From a virus, in IMG/VR virus record IMGVR_UViG_3300042691_037953, positions 1 through 47,091 of that record: a stretch of 47,091 nt of DNA; one strand, 5' to 3'. The notes beneath the pieces are model-generated. The model did no database searches and was not told the origin of the DNA. It saw nothing but the letters and a program-made list of their open reading frames with translations. This document shows, piece by piece, positions 18,935 to 25,686 of the stretch (position 1 is the first letter of the stretch; each line of letters opens with the position of its first letter). The position numbers and the translations under genes are program-made.

Positions 18935-19009
18935 ATGCAGGATCTTTTCTTTGTCTGCACGGTTATTTCCCTGATTGCAAACGTTTACCTTTTGAATGAG
19001 GTGATATAA
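18935..19009 (+). CDS. 24-residue membrane peptide
   Basis: MQDLFFVCTVISLIANVYLL...: a single hydrophobic segment. Starts at the base after the preceding stop and overlaps the next ATG by one base. Confidence 0.5.
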   Translation: MQDLFFVCTVISLIANVYLLNEVI

Positions 19010-19098
19010 TGTACGGTGGCGATATTGCAGCACTTGGTGGTTTGGTTCTATTCATTGCAACGCTTGTGCTTTGGTTTAGCGCGTCTGAGGGACGATAA
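19009..19098 (+). CDS. 29-residue membrane peptide
   Basis: Single hydrophobic segment (AALGGLVLFIATLVLWFSA). Coupled between two other mini-genes. Confidence 0.5.
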   Translation: MYGGDIAALGGLVLFIATLVLWFSASEGR

Positions 19099-19233
19099 AT
19101 GGAACCATTAGAATACTTCTTCTTTGTATATGCTCTCGTCGGCGTGTGGACATTCTTTACCGTACATCGCTTGATTGTGTGGGCAGACGTATCAGGTTGG
19201 ATTGATAGGTATGACACAGCCGCCCGCGCCTAA
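19099..19233 (+). CDS. 44-residue membrane protein
   Basis: Hydrophobic N-terminal half (YFFFVYALVGVWTFFTV), then an amphipathic basic segment. Its last codons run into the GC-rich hairpin that precedes the minus promoter at 19246. Confidence 0.55.
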   Translation: MEPLEYFFFVYALVGVWTFFTVHRLIVWADVSGWIDRYDTAARA

Positions 19234-19245
19234 GGCGCGGCTGGT

Positions 19246-19274
19246 ATTCTAACACGGGCAGCAGAGCAAGTCAA
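19246..19274 (-). promoter_or_regulatory. Minus-strand promoter
   Basis: Minus strand TTGACT (19269-19274), 17-bp spacer, TAGAAT (19246-19251), hairpin at its 5' transcript end. Confidence 0.68.
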
Positions 19275-19335
19275 GAAAAAAGAAACCGAGTAGATCCAGG
19301 GGGTTACGTACTCTAACCTTCGTGTTTTTATTTTG

Positions 19336-19364
19336 TTGCGGGCAAGGTGGACTTCCTGTATACT
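19336..19364 (+). promoter_or_regulatory. Promoter upstream of short non-coding leader
   Basis: TTGCGG, 17-bp spacer, TATACT (19359-19364). The ~60-nt leader ends 'GGTTCTAAGACGGGAAC' + A-tract, as after promoter 15279. Confidence 0.65.
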
Positions 19365-19434
19365 GTAGCAGTTCGTTGGTTGGGAGTGACGCCACGGACG
19401 GGGCAAGGTTCTAAGACGGGAACAAAAAAAGATG

Positions 19435-19463
19435 TTGACGCAGGGTCGGCATCATGGTAGACT
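19435..19463 (+). promoter_or_regulatory. Promoter of 19513 gene
   Basis: TTGACG, 17-bp spacer ending TGG, TAGACT (19458-19463). Confidence 0.82.
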
Positions 19464-19477
19464 AGGCAAGTAAGGTT

Positions 19478-19492
19478 GAGGGATGGTCCCTC
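19478..19492 (+). promoter_or_regulatory. AUGGU-loop leader hairpin
   Basis: GAGGG-atggt-CCCTC. The loop ATG (19483) is in frame with ATG 19513, so an extended protein is possible. Confidence 0.62.
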
Positions 19493-19512
19493 GCACGATA
19501 GGAGCAAGGCGC

Positions 19513-19758
19513 ATGATGGTTTTTCAGGTTGTTGGCGGTCACTTCTACGAGGGTTCGGAGACGGTTGGTATCTATTCCGATAAGGACAATGCAATCAATG
19601 CCGCTAAGACTGCCTTCGCTGGTCAGGATTGGGGCAACGACAACGACCGTTGTTTTGATTTCGTCGAGGTTGTCGAGGTAATGCTTGACAAGAAGCTGGC
19701 AACGGATATCGGTTCGCAGAACAAGCGTTCGGTTTTCAAGGCGTCGAAGAACGACTGA
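19513..19758 (+). CDS. Hypothetical protein
   Basis: 81 aa from ATG 19513 (AGGAG about 8 bases upstream). 'MVFQVVGGHFYEGSETVGIYSDKDNAINAAKTAF' resembles phage proteins with a 'VVGGxYxEG...GVYTD...A' beta-alpha pattern. Function unknown. Confidence 0.68.
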   Translation: MMVFQVVGGHFYEGSETVGIYSDKDNAINAAKTAFAGQDWGNDNDRCFDFVEVVEVMLDKKLATDIGSQNKRSVFKASKND

Positions 19759-19767
19759 AAAAAGTAG

Positions 19768-19796
19768 TTGACTCCTGCAAGGGATCGTGTTAGACT
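19768..19796 (+). promoter_or_regulatory. Promoter of 19871 gene
   Basis: TTGACT, 17-bp spacer, TAGACT (19791-19796), A-tract upstream. Confidence 0.82.
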
Positions 19797-19814
19797 GTAC
19801 GGGTAAGGTTGAGA

Positions 19815-19852
19815 GAGGCAATGTCGCCTCCCAACAACGGTCCAAAGGACCG
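19815..19852 (+). promoter_or_regulatory. Two-hairpin leader, copy 2
   Basis: GAGGC-aatgtc-GCCTC (19815-19830) and CGGTCC-aaa-GGACCG (19838-19852); loops identical to 15522-15558, stems different. Confidence 0.7.
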
Positions 19853-19870
19853 GGAAGGTAAGTGAAGCAA

Positions 19871-20194
19871 ATGGCTAAGGACATTCTTTCGTTCGTGCGT
19901 GATTACTGCAATGAGAATGCGCGTGGTTGCCCCAAGGGCGTCCTGATTCACGTTGGCGGTTTCAAGCAGAAGGATATCGCTGCAATGCTGGACGCTGGCA
20001 CGCTGGAAAGCGGTCGAGGCAGCGAGGGTGGTATCTTCGTCGCTGGTCACAAGCCTTCGCCTAAGCAGCGCGAGAGCGTTTCGCTCAAGAGCCGAATGGC
20101 AGACTTCCTGCGAACGGTTGACAGCCCCGTTGCGCGTATCCTTGTCGAGGAGTATGACGCGGAGTTGAAGCGTCGTGCAGACGCGCAGGAGTAA
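19871..20194 (+). CDS. Paralogous phage protein, copy 2
   Basis: 107 aa from ATG 19871. 'FVRDYCNENARGCPKGVL', 'GGFKQKDIAAMLDAGTLESG', 'GSEGGIF' align with the 15577 protein along its whole length. Likely a winged-helix-like fold; function unknown. The leader and promoter are duplicated too, so the cassette was copied as a unit. Confidence 0.7.
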   Translation: MAKDILSFVRDYCNENARGCPKGVLIHVGGFKQKDIAAMLDAGTLESGRGSEGGIFVAGHKPSPKQRESVSLKSRMADFLRTVDSPVARILVEEYDAELKRRADAQE

Positions 20195-20259
20195 TCATCA
20201 CTCCATTCCACAATGAAGGTTCGGTGGTTCACAGCCGCCGCGCCTTCGGCGCGGCTGGT

Positions 20260-20288
20260 ATTCTACCATGCCTCGCAGGGCAAGTCAA
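20260..20288 (-). promoter_or_regulatory. Minus-strand promoter
   Basis: Minus strand TTGACT (20283-20288), 17-bp spacer ending TGG, TAGAAT (20260-20265). Confidence 0.68.
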
Positions 20289-20349
20289 CAAAAAAGATCA
20301 TGAGTGAATCCAGGGGGTTACAAGTTCTAAGGAGCTGGTTTCTTTTTTG

Positions 20350-20378
20350 TTGCACCAGGACGCGACTTCGGATATACT
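20350..20378 (+). promoter_or_regulatory. Promoter of 20385 gene
   Basis: TTGCAC, 17-bp spacer, TATACT (20373-20378); ATG 20385 six bases downstream. Confidence 0.7.
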
Positions 20379-20384
20379 CTTCCC

Positions 20385-20615
20385 ATGGTTGACGCTCACA
20401 AGGAGAACGAGAACATGACCGACACGAACGCTCCGCTCGCGCTCGCCGTTGGCGACAAGGTTCGTCACGTGCGCGACATTGAGAAGGGATGGAATGATTA
20501 TGGTATTGGAATCGTTCAGGGTCAGGATCAGTTTGGTGATTGGAATGTCTGGTTCCCCATGCGTGTGAATGTTTGGGAGCAGACGTTCGCGCGTCATTGG
20601 ATCGAGAAGGTCTAA
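20385..20615 (+). CDS. VGD-type protein, possible dual start
   Basis: 76 aa from leaderless ATG 20385, or 66 aa from ATG 20415 (AGGAG upstream, in frame). 'LAVGDKVRHVRDIEKGWNDYGIGIVQGQDQFGDWNVWF' fits the SH3-like core (VGDKV / GIGIV / WNVWF). Confidence 0.7.
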   Translation: MVDAHKENENMTDTNAPLALAVGDKVRHVRDIEKGWNDYGIGIVQGQDQFGDWNVWFPMRVNVWEQTFARHWIEKV

Positions 20616-20635
20616 GGGTAGACTAAAAAAAGATG

Positions 20636-20664
20636 TTGACGCAGGGTTCGCGTCATGGTAAGAT
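20636..20664 (+). promoter_or_regulatory. Promoter of the 20707 operon
   Basis: TTGACG, 17-bp spacer ending TGG, TAAGAT (20659-20664). Confidence 0.8.
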
Positions 20665-20676
20665 GCTCTAACACTT

Positions 20677-20689
20677 GGGGATGGTCCCC
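20677..20689 (+). promoter_or_regulatory. AUGGU-loop leader hairpin
   Basis: GGGG-atggt-CCCC just before the AGGTGG SD. Confidence 0.6.
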
Positions 20690-20706
20690 GCGAAAGGTGG
20701 AAACAG

Positions 20707-20985
20707 ATGGCTAAGGCAAAGACGGTCAAGAAGGAAATGCGAACCTACAAGGTGGTGGACGTTGCAGAGGCTAAGGAACTGGGAGCAAAGGTGTTTAGCG
20801 AAAACCCCTATAACCGTTTTGCGCTTGTCGCTGTTCGTGGCAAGGTGCTTGACAATGTAATCGCTTGGGGGTTCAACCGCGATCCGCTCGACCGCAAGGC
20901 AATGGAGCGAAACAAGGATATCGCCATGCTGGGCAAGATGATCGGCAAGGCTAACGAGATCGCGGACATTGAGGAGGCGCAGTAA
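20707..20985 (+). CDS. Hypothetical protein
   Basis: 92 aa: basic N-terminus, 'YKVVDVAEAKELGAKVFSENPYNRFALVAVRGKVLDNVIAWGFNRDP' alpha/beta core, helical C-terminus. No family recognised. Followed by four tiny membrane genes in the same unit. Confidence 0.65.
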   Translation: MAKAKTVKKEMRTYKVVDVAEAKELGAKVFSENPYNRFALVAVRGKVLDNVIAWGFNRDPLDRKAMERNKDIAMLGKMIGKANEIADIEEAQ

Positions 20986-21105
20986 ATGGTGACAGAGTTT
21001 CTTATGGGTTTTCTTGCAGCTATTGCTTGCGGTGTTGCTGGTGCTGCGCTTGCATTCTCTTTGCAGCGCGTGGTTGAAAACATTCTCGACCGAATGGGGA
21101 TCTAA
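20986..21105 (+). CDS. 39-residue membrane peptide
   Basis: One hydrophobic segment (FLMGFLAAIACGVAGAALAF) and an amphipathic C-terminus (QRVVENILDRMGI). Immediately follows the upstream stop. Confidence 0.55.
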   Translation: MVTEFLMGFLAAIACGVAGAALAFSLQRVVENILDRMGI

Positions 21106-21108
21106 AGA

Positions 21109-21276
21109 ATGCGAGACTTCTTTTTCTTTGCGTTGCTGTTCTCAGCTTGCACGGGTGCTGTGATCTATAAGGCAGAAGAGGCTATCCGTTGCGATCCTGT
21201 TTGCGCCCCATATGCTTTCGAGTATACGTCTGCAAAGGGCGAGTGTGTTTGTAATCTTCAGAAGGTGAAGCGATAA
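21109..21276 (+). CDS. Membrane-anchored or secreted Cys protein
   Basis: 55 aa: N-terminal FFFFALLFSACTG could be a lipoprotein signal (LFSAC) or anchor; then CDPVCAPYAFEY...GECVCN, the same CAP...CxCN pattern as 574-816. Likely periplasmic. Function unknown. Confidence 0.62.
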   Translation: MRDFFFFALLFSACTGAVIYKAEEAIRCDPVCAPYAFEYTSAKGECVCNLQKVKR

Positions 21277-21344
21277 TGATTGCTCTCAGCTGGATCGTTG
21301 TGTCCCTTGCGTTCGCTGGTATCCTTTCAAACGAGGTTGCTTAG
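21276..21344 (+). CDS. 22-residue membrane peptide
   Basis: MIALSWIVVSLAFAGILSNE...; start overlaps the preceding stop by one base. Small hydrophobic peptide in the same coupled run. Confidence 0.45.
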   Translation: MIALSWIVVSLAFAGILSNEVA

Positions 21345-21345
21345 T

Positions 21346-21441
21346 ATGAATGATGCAGACTTCTTCGTGTTCGTCAAGGCAGGGCTTGCGGTGTTCACGT
21401 TCGTCATGTTCTTTATTGTGTGCAGCGCATTCTTTCCATAG
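21346..21441 (+). CDS. 31-residue membrane peptide
   Basis: 'FFVFVKAGLAVFTFVMFFIVC' hydrophobic segment; one base after the preceding stop. Last gene before the junction. Confidence 0.48.
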   Translation: MNDADFFVFVKAGLAVFTFVMFFIVCSAFFP

Positions 21442-21634
21442 AGTTTGCGGTGGCTAGCACAAAACAAAACAAACGCTTTTGCTTTTGCAAAGCGCAAAGG
21501 CTTGTGGCGACCCCCTCCCCCCTCCCCTAGCCATTGTGTTTATACGGAAAACAAGTTGCCGAATGAAAGTGTTTGCTGCAAAACGCGGCTAGGGTCGTTT
21601 TTAAACTCCGGACCAATTTTCCAGATTTCTTAAT
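21442..21634. other. Non-coding junction of the two genome segments
   Basis: No credible ORF. Contains a pyrimidine-rich run (CCCCCTCCCCCCTCCCC near 21511-21528) and an AT-rich tail, then a terminator. Left of it, genes are GC-richer with many sigma70-like promoters; right of it, AT-rich with few. Could be a packaging or terminus region; not proven. Confidence 0.4.
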
Positions 21635-21665
21635 GCAACCCTGCACCACGCAGGGTTTTTCTTTA
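21635..21665 (+). terminator. Rho-independent terminator
   Basis: AACCCTGC-accac-GCAGGGTT followed by TTTCTTTAT. Confidence 0.85.
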
Positions 21666-21713
21666 TATATGCAACTACTTATAGTATTATTTATACTAGG
21701 GTAACAACCGTAT

Positions 21714-22037
21714 ATGAAAATCAAAATAAAAAAGAAACTAAAAGAAGTAGCAACCGCAATGGGTATGCAAACCTACGCTGGTGATAGGAGCGGAGCTGGT
21801 GCAAGCGTTTTATCGCAAACACCAAGCGGTGGTGAAGAAATAACACGCGCTGATTTAGAAGGCGGTCCAGAGGGTCAATTGATCAGCGCTGTTGCTGCTT
21901 ATCTAAAAAAATTACCAAATGTCGAATTAGCAGAGGCAGTATCCAATCTAATGCTATCTCAAAAGGGAAGCAAAGAACTTAATCCATATCTAGAAAAAAT
22001 AGATAGTTTAATGAATGCTTTACCAGGTAAAGTATAA
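21714..22037 (+). CDS. Hypothetical protein with Lys-rich N-terminal segment
   Basis: 107 aa: MKIKIKKKLKEVATAMGMQTYAGD..., Ala/Gly-rich middle, C-terminal helices 'QLISAVAAYLKKLPNVELAEAVSNL'. The N-terminus is related to the MKITK...LKQIIKEE segments of the next genes. Possibly a head-associated protein. No sigma70-like promoter is seen upstream. Confidence 0.6.
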   Translation: MKIKIKKKLKEVATAMGMQTYAGDRSGAGASVLSQTPSGGEEITRADLEGGPEGQLISAVAAYLKKLPNVELAEAVSNLMLSQKGSKELNPYLEKIDSLMNALPGKV

Positions 22038-22054
22038 CAAGGGATAATAATAAA

Positions 22055-22417
22055 ATGAAAATTAAAAAAACCGAGCTACAAAAGATCATCAAGGAAGAAT
22101 TAGAACGCGCTGTTGCAGAACAAACTCTTGTGCAAGAAGGTGAAAAGGTTGAAAAAATAAAAGCTGCTCTTCAACAATTTGGACAAGCGCTAGCTGGTAT
22201 CGGTGTAGAACTCACTGATATTCTTGTGCCAGATGCTGCGGATTTAGATTCTGATGATCCGAAAAAAATGGGACAAGCACTTGCAAATATTTCAAGATTG
22301 AGTTCCACAAACCCAGATGCTGGATTGTTTGAGGAAGAATCTGAAGAAGCGGAACCTACCAAGCAACCACTACCAGAAGGTGAAGCTTATGGGGATATCC
22401 AAGAAGATGATGAGTAG
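22055..22417 (+). CDS. Acidic protein with MKI..LQKIIKEE N-terminal segment
   Basis: 120 aa: MKIKKTELQKIIKEELERAV, then helical, then a very acidic tail (EEESEEAEPTKQPLPEGE). The N-terminal amphipathic segment recurs at 22421, 31645 and 32154 before unrelated sequences, as capsid-targeting sequences do in T4-like phages. Function inferred only. Confidence 0.6.
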   Translation: MKIKKTELQKIIKEELERAVAEQTLVQEGEKVEKIKAALQQFGQALAGIGVELTDILVPDAADLDSDDPKKMGQALANISRLSSTNPDAGLFEEESEEAEPTKQPLPEGEAYGDIQEDDE

Positions 22418-22420
22418 ACA

Positions 22421-22849
22421 ATGAAAATTACAAAAAGTTATCTAAAACAAATCATTCTAGAAGAGTTACAAAAGATCACCGAAGGTCATAACGTTAGCGA
22501 AGCTGCTAATGAAAGGTTACGCGGTGAGGTTGAAGATTTAAAGATGGCTCTTCAAACAGAAGATTTTGATGATATCACCAACCACTACAACATGCTACAA
22601 CAAAACTGGTATGCAGTTAGAGGCGATGCTGATCTAAAATTAGTAAGCAACATTGCTGAACTTATTGCAATGGTTGAAAAAATGTTGCTTGATCGTGATA
22701 CAAGCGGTATTGAAAATATCCTTGGATTCATTCATGATAATTTTCCCGATCCACGATGGGATGCTCATCGCAGGGAACATGGTGAAGAAGGTTCCGAATA
22801 TATCGGTTCGGATGGCAAACGCTATTTAAATCCTTGGGATGAAGGGTAA
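22421..22849 (+). CDS. Helical protein with MKITK N-terminal segment
   Basis: 142 aa: MKITKSYLKQIILEELQKITEGHN, then 'AANERLRGEVEDLKMALQTEDF' and further helices; C-terminus acidic/His-rich. Candidate internal head protein or scaffold-associated protein. Starts three bases after the upstream stop. Confidence 0.62.
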   Translation: MKITKSYLKQIILEELQKITEGHNVSEAANERLRGEVEDLKMALQTEDFDDITNHYNMLQQNWYAVRGDADLKLVSNIAELIAMVEKMLLDRDTSGIENILGFIHDNFPDPRWDAHRREHGEEGSEYIGSDGKRYLNPWDEG

Positions 22850-22879
22850 GCTTCACTAAATAAAAGTTAAATTATACCT

Positions 22880-22911
22880 TGCCGGGGCTTCGCCCCGGCA
22901 TTTTATTTTTG
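22880..22911 (+). terminator. Rho-independent terminator (convergent)
   Basis: GCCGGGG-cttcg-CCCCGGC followed by ATTTTATTTTT, between the + operon and the convergent lysozyme-like gene. Confidence 0.88.
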
Positions 22912-23526
22912 TTTGCTGCATTGTGGTATGCGACTAGTGATCATTTTTCGCATGAGATCAATCCGTTCAAAGCGATGTTTGACTTTGAGAATTGACCAAT
23001 AGGCACGTTTTTCTAGAACAATCCGGTGGTGCTTCCTGATTTGATTTGCAAGGATGCCAATGCCACATTCTAAATTATTTTTTGGGTCTAGGATGGTTGT
23101 GATGACTGGATTGTTCTTGTTGTCGCTTTCCCAATCAAAACGACACCAAGTTGCCCATTTTGTGTCACCATAACTTAATTGTAGCAATCCCTCTGATGTT
23201 ACAACTCTGCCAGTAACTGAGTCGGTTCCAAGAGAAATTTCAGTTAGTTGGGACATCGGGTTCCAACCACTTTCATAAAAAGCCATTGCTGAAATAAATT
23301 CAGCCCAGAAGTGTTTCTTTATTTCATCCGGCAAGAATGTGTATTCAGGACAAAATAATTCGGCATCTTCTGCTGTGTTCAATTTTTGAAAATGTCTGTT
23401 TACCGCCTCAATAGTTACCCTTGTCCATTCTTTTGTTTGTGGTCCCTTTGATTCCCAGCCTAATTTTATTTCAGCGTTTGCAATATTTGTAATTAACAAA
23501 GCAATTGTTAGTATCGTATACTTCAT
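22903..23526 (-). CDS. Secreted SLT/lysozyme-like murein hydrolase
   Basis: 207 aa on the minus strand; ATG at 23526 chosen for its GGGAGAG SD. Signal peptide MKYTILTIALLITNIANA, then 'AMAFYESGWNPMSQL' (catalytic-Glu ESG.NP motif of SLT/lysozyme-like enzymes) and 'SEGLLQLSYGD' (the GxxQ motif of the same fold). Acts on periplasmic peptidoglycan. Only convincing minus-strand gene here; may be a lysis or host-remodelling enzyme. Confidence 0.72.
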   Translation of the reverse strand: MKYTILTIALLITNIANAEIKLGWESKGPQTKEWTRVTIEAVNRHFQKLNTAEDAELFCPEYTFLPDEIKKHFWAEFISAMAFYESGWNPMSQLTEISLGTDSVTGRVVTSEGLLQLSYGDTKWATWCRFDWESDNKNNPVITTILDPKNNLECGIGILANQIRKHHRIVLEKRAYWSILKVKHRFERIDLMRKMITSRIPQCSKQK

Positions 23527-23592
23527 CTTGTCTCTCTCCCTTGTTTCCAATCTAACTTAAGCCTATATTCTTGTTAAACTACAAATATTCCC

Positions 23593-23621
23593 TAGACAAG
23601 CAGTTCGGGCTGTGGTACAGT
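23593..23621 (+). promoter_or_regulatory. Promoter of the 23641 unit
   Basis: TAGACA, 17-bp spacer ending TGG, TACAGT (23616-23621). Confidence 0.65.
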
Positions 23622-23640
23622 CTTTTATAGAGGTGCTCTG

Positions 23641-23712
23641 ATGAAAATGGCTCTTGCTTTTGCTGGTCTGTTCTTTTTTATTGCTTGGGTTTTTGGTCAC
23701 TTTATAGGGTGA
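23641..23712 (+). CDS. 23-residue membrane peptide
   Basis: MKMALAFAGLFFFIAWVFGH...: a single hydrophobic helix, preceded by GAGGTG. Four bases before the next start. A tiny membrane peptide right next to a murein hydrolase could be holin-related, but it is very short. Confidence 0.5.
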   Translation: MKMALAFAGLFFFIAWVFGHFIG

Positions 23713-23716
23713 AATA

Positions 23717-23962
23717 ATGGAAGAGGAAACTTATAAACTTGGTGATCTTGTATGCAGAACTACAATATATACAGAGTACTTCTTAAAAGATAAGAAGATA
23801 AAAAAAGAAGTATTTAATAGAATGGTAGGAACTGTTGTAGAAAAAAATAGTTTTGTTTTAACAGTTAAGCTATTAAATGACAGGATTGTTTTCGGCTCTA
23901 ACGGAACTTTTATGCTGCTAGATAAAAAAATGGCAGAAAGATTAGAATTTGATGAACAGTAA
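23717..23962 (+). CDS. LGD-type SH3-like protein
   Basis: 81 aa: 'YKLGDLVCRTTIYTEY...MVGTVVEKNSFVLTVKLLNDRIVFG'. Another stand-alone barrel related to the VGD proteins, in the AT-rich half. Confidence 0.65.
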   Translation: MEEETYKLGDLVCRTTIYTEYFLKDKKIKKEVFNRMVGTVVEKNSFVLTVKLLNDRIVFGSNGTFMLLDKKMAERLEFDEQ

Positions 23963-24281
23963 CATACTAAAAATTATTTTTTCCGCACTGGTCCTTATAG
24001 GGAATGGTACGCTAGCCGCTTATAATACTAAATGGATGAGGGATGGTTTATCTCCATTATGGAGCGGGTATATTTTTTCTTTTATTAGTGCTACGATGTA
24101 CATTTATATGACAAAAGAAAAATTGTTTTCTATGACATATACTTCTGCATTTCAAACTTTTATGTTTCATGCAGCTTGGTATATTACAACGTTATTTATT
24201 ATTGGAGAAACACTAGCAATACACCGCTTGCTGGGTTTGTTTTTTGTTTTTGGCGGTATGATATTAATGAGTATCAAATAG
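23952..24281 (+). CDS. Four-helix membrane protein
   Basis: 109 aa with four hydrophobic segments (IIFSALVLIGNGTLA; LWSGYIFSFISATMYIYM; FMFHAAWYITTLFII; LLGLFFVFGGMILM). Resembles one repeat of small-multidrug-resistance/EamA transporters in size and spacing, but no signature residues are clear. Overlaps the previous gene. Confidence 0.6.
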   Translation: MNSNILKIIFSALVLIGNGTLAAYNTKWMRDGLSPLWSGYIFSFISATMYIYMTKEKLFSMTYTSAFQTFMFHAAWYITTLFIIGETLAIHRLLGLFFVFGGMILMSIK

Positions 24282-24292
24282 GAGAATATACA

Positions 24293-24517
24293 ATGAATAT
24301 TGATAATAATCAACCAAGAGTTAGACCACAAGATTTAAAAAACGCAAAAGATGTAGTGTGCGAAAGTTGCGGACATAATGTTTTTGTACCGGGCTTTTAT
24401 ATTAAAGTTTTATCTGCATTAGTATCTCCAAGTGGTAGAGAGATGCATTTTCCAATTCAAACTTTTGCATGTGCAAAATGTAATACAGTAAATAAAGATT
24501 TTGAGCCTAATTTTTAA
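24293..24517 (+). CDS. Conserved phage zinc-ribbon protein
   Basis: 74 aa from ATG 24293 (AGGAG). 'DLKNAKDVVCESCGHNVFVPGFYIKVLSALVSPSGREMHFPIQTFACAKCNTVN' with two CxxC knuckles is a pattern I recognise from many large phages. Function unknown. Confidence 0.75.
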   Translation: MNIDNNQPRVRPQDLKNAKDVVCESCGHNVFVPGFYIKVLSALVSPSGREMHFPIQTFACAKCNTVNKDFEPNF

Positions 24518-24520
24518 CAG

Positions 24521-24549
24521 TTGACGGCGACTGGACTATGTAATAGTAT
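24521..24549 (+). promoter_or_regulatory. Promoter of HNH gene
   Basis: TTGACG, 17-bp spacer, TAGTAT (24544-24549). Confidence 0.75.
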
Positions 24550-24571
24550 GGACAGTACAGAAGGGATGTCT

Positions 24572-25084
24572 ATGAGAGTACTTACGCTTGCACCAAATTA
24601 CGAACCTATTGGAACAATTTCTTGGAAAAAAGCCGTTGCTTTAGTTTTCCTAAACAAAGTAACAACTCTTGAAGAGTATGAAGAAGAAATTAAATCAGTA
24701 AACTTTTCAATGAAGATACCATCTGTTATTGTTCTAAAATCTGGTAAAATGCGCCGCGTTAATTCAGTGCGTTTTTCTCGTCGCAATATTTGGTTGCGTG
24801 ATGAAGGTAGATGTCAATACTGTCATAAAAACGTAAACATTAAACAGTTTACAATAGATCACGTACACCCAAAACATGCTGGTGGTAAAACTTCATGGGA
24901 CAATGTTGTTGTTTCTTGCTATAACTGCAATCAAAGAAAAGGTGAAAAATCACTAAAAGATTCTGGATTTAAACTTAACAAAGTGCCAAGAAAACCAATT
25001 TCTCTTCCATATGTAAATGAAGTAGTTGGTTTTTATGAAGAGAACTATTTACATCCTACATGGAAATTTTGGCTTAATAGGTAA
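24572..25084 (+). CDS. HNH endonuclease family protein
   Basis: 170 aa from ATG 24572 (AGAAGGG six bases upstream). N-terminal 'MRVLTLAPNYEPIGTISW', then an HNH domain at about residues 78-125: CQYCHKN, FTIDHVHPKHAGG, SWDNVVVSCYNCNQRKG. Metal-dependent nuclease; could be a homing-type enzyme or a host-DNA-degrading or packaging-related HNH protein. It has its own promoter. Confidence 0.82.
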   Translation: MRVLTLAPNYEPIGTISWKKAVALVFLNKVTTLEEYEEEIKSVNFSMKIPSVIVLKSGKMRRVNSVRFSRRNIWLRDEGRCQYCHKNVNIKQFTIDHVHPKHAGGKTSWDNVVVSCYNCNQRKGEKSLKDSGFKLNKVPRKPISLPYVNEVVGFYEENYLHPTWKFWLNR

Positions 25085-25092
25085 ATATTTTA

Positions 25093-25683
25093 ATGAAACT
25101 TCTAGTATTAGATACAGAAACAACAGGCTTAGACATAACAAGACATGAGATTATTCAAATTGGTTTTTTATATTTAAATATAAATTCTGATAATACTCAT
25201 GAGATCGTCTCCGAATCAGAAATTAAAATTAGACCGCTTCATTTAGAAACAGCAGAGCCAGCAGCATTAGCCGTTAATGGTTTCACTGCCATTGAATGGA
25301 AAAATTCAAAACCGTTTTCTGAATATCTTGTAGAAATCAAGAGCAAGATTGAGTCGGCTGATGTCCTTTTAGGTCAGAATTTAATTTTTGATTTGAGGTT
25401 TATAAAACAATCATTTGAAAATTTAAATGCGGAACCCCCCAACTTTCCTCCGTATATGGATACAAAATGGATGGGAGCCCAGTTATTAAATGAAGGCAAA
25501 TTAAAAAGTACATCTATGGACAAGATGTGTAAAGAGCTTGGAATTAAATTTGAAGGTAAGGCTCATACAGCTCTTGTTGATTGTAAGAGAACTTTTTCTG
25601 TTTGGGAAAAGCTTTCTTCAAAAATAGAAGATGTTCAAGCATTTACTTTTACAAATTGTTATGATCCTCATATTAAAAGGTGA
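25093..25683 (+). CDS. DnaQ-like 3'-5' exonuclease
   Basis: 196 aa. DEDDh motifs: VLDTETTG (Asp7/Glu9), GQNLIFDLRF, and HTALVDCKRT (His and final Asp). Likely a proofreading-type or RNase T-like exonuclease acting on DNA/RNA 3' ends. Close to an HNH nuclease. Full length for a single exonuclease domain. Confidence 0.82.
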   Translation: MKLLVLDTETTGLDITRHEIIQIGFLYLNINSDNTHEIVSESEIKIRPLHLETAEPAALAVNGFTAIEWKNSKPFSEYLVEIKSKIESADVLLGQNLIFDLRFIKQSFENLNAEPPNFPPYMDTKWMGAQLLNEGKLKSTSMDKMCKELGIKFEGKAHTALVDCKRTFSVWEKLSSKIEDVQAFTFTNCYDPHIKR

Positions 25684-25686
25684 TAT

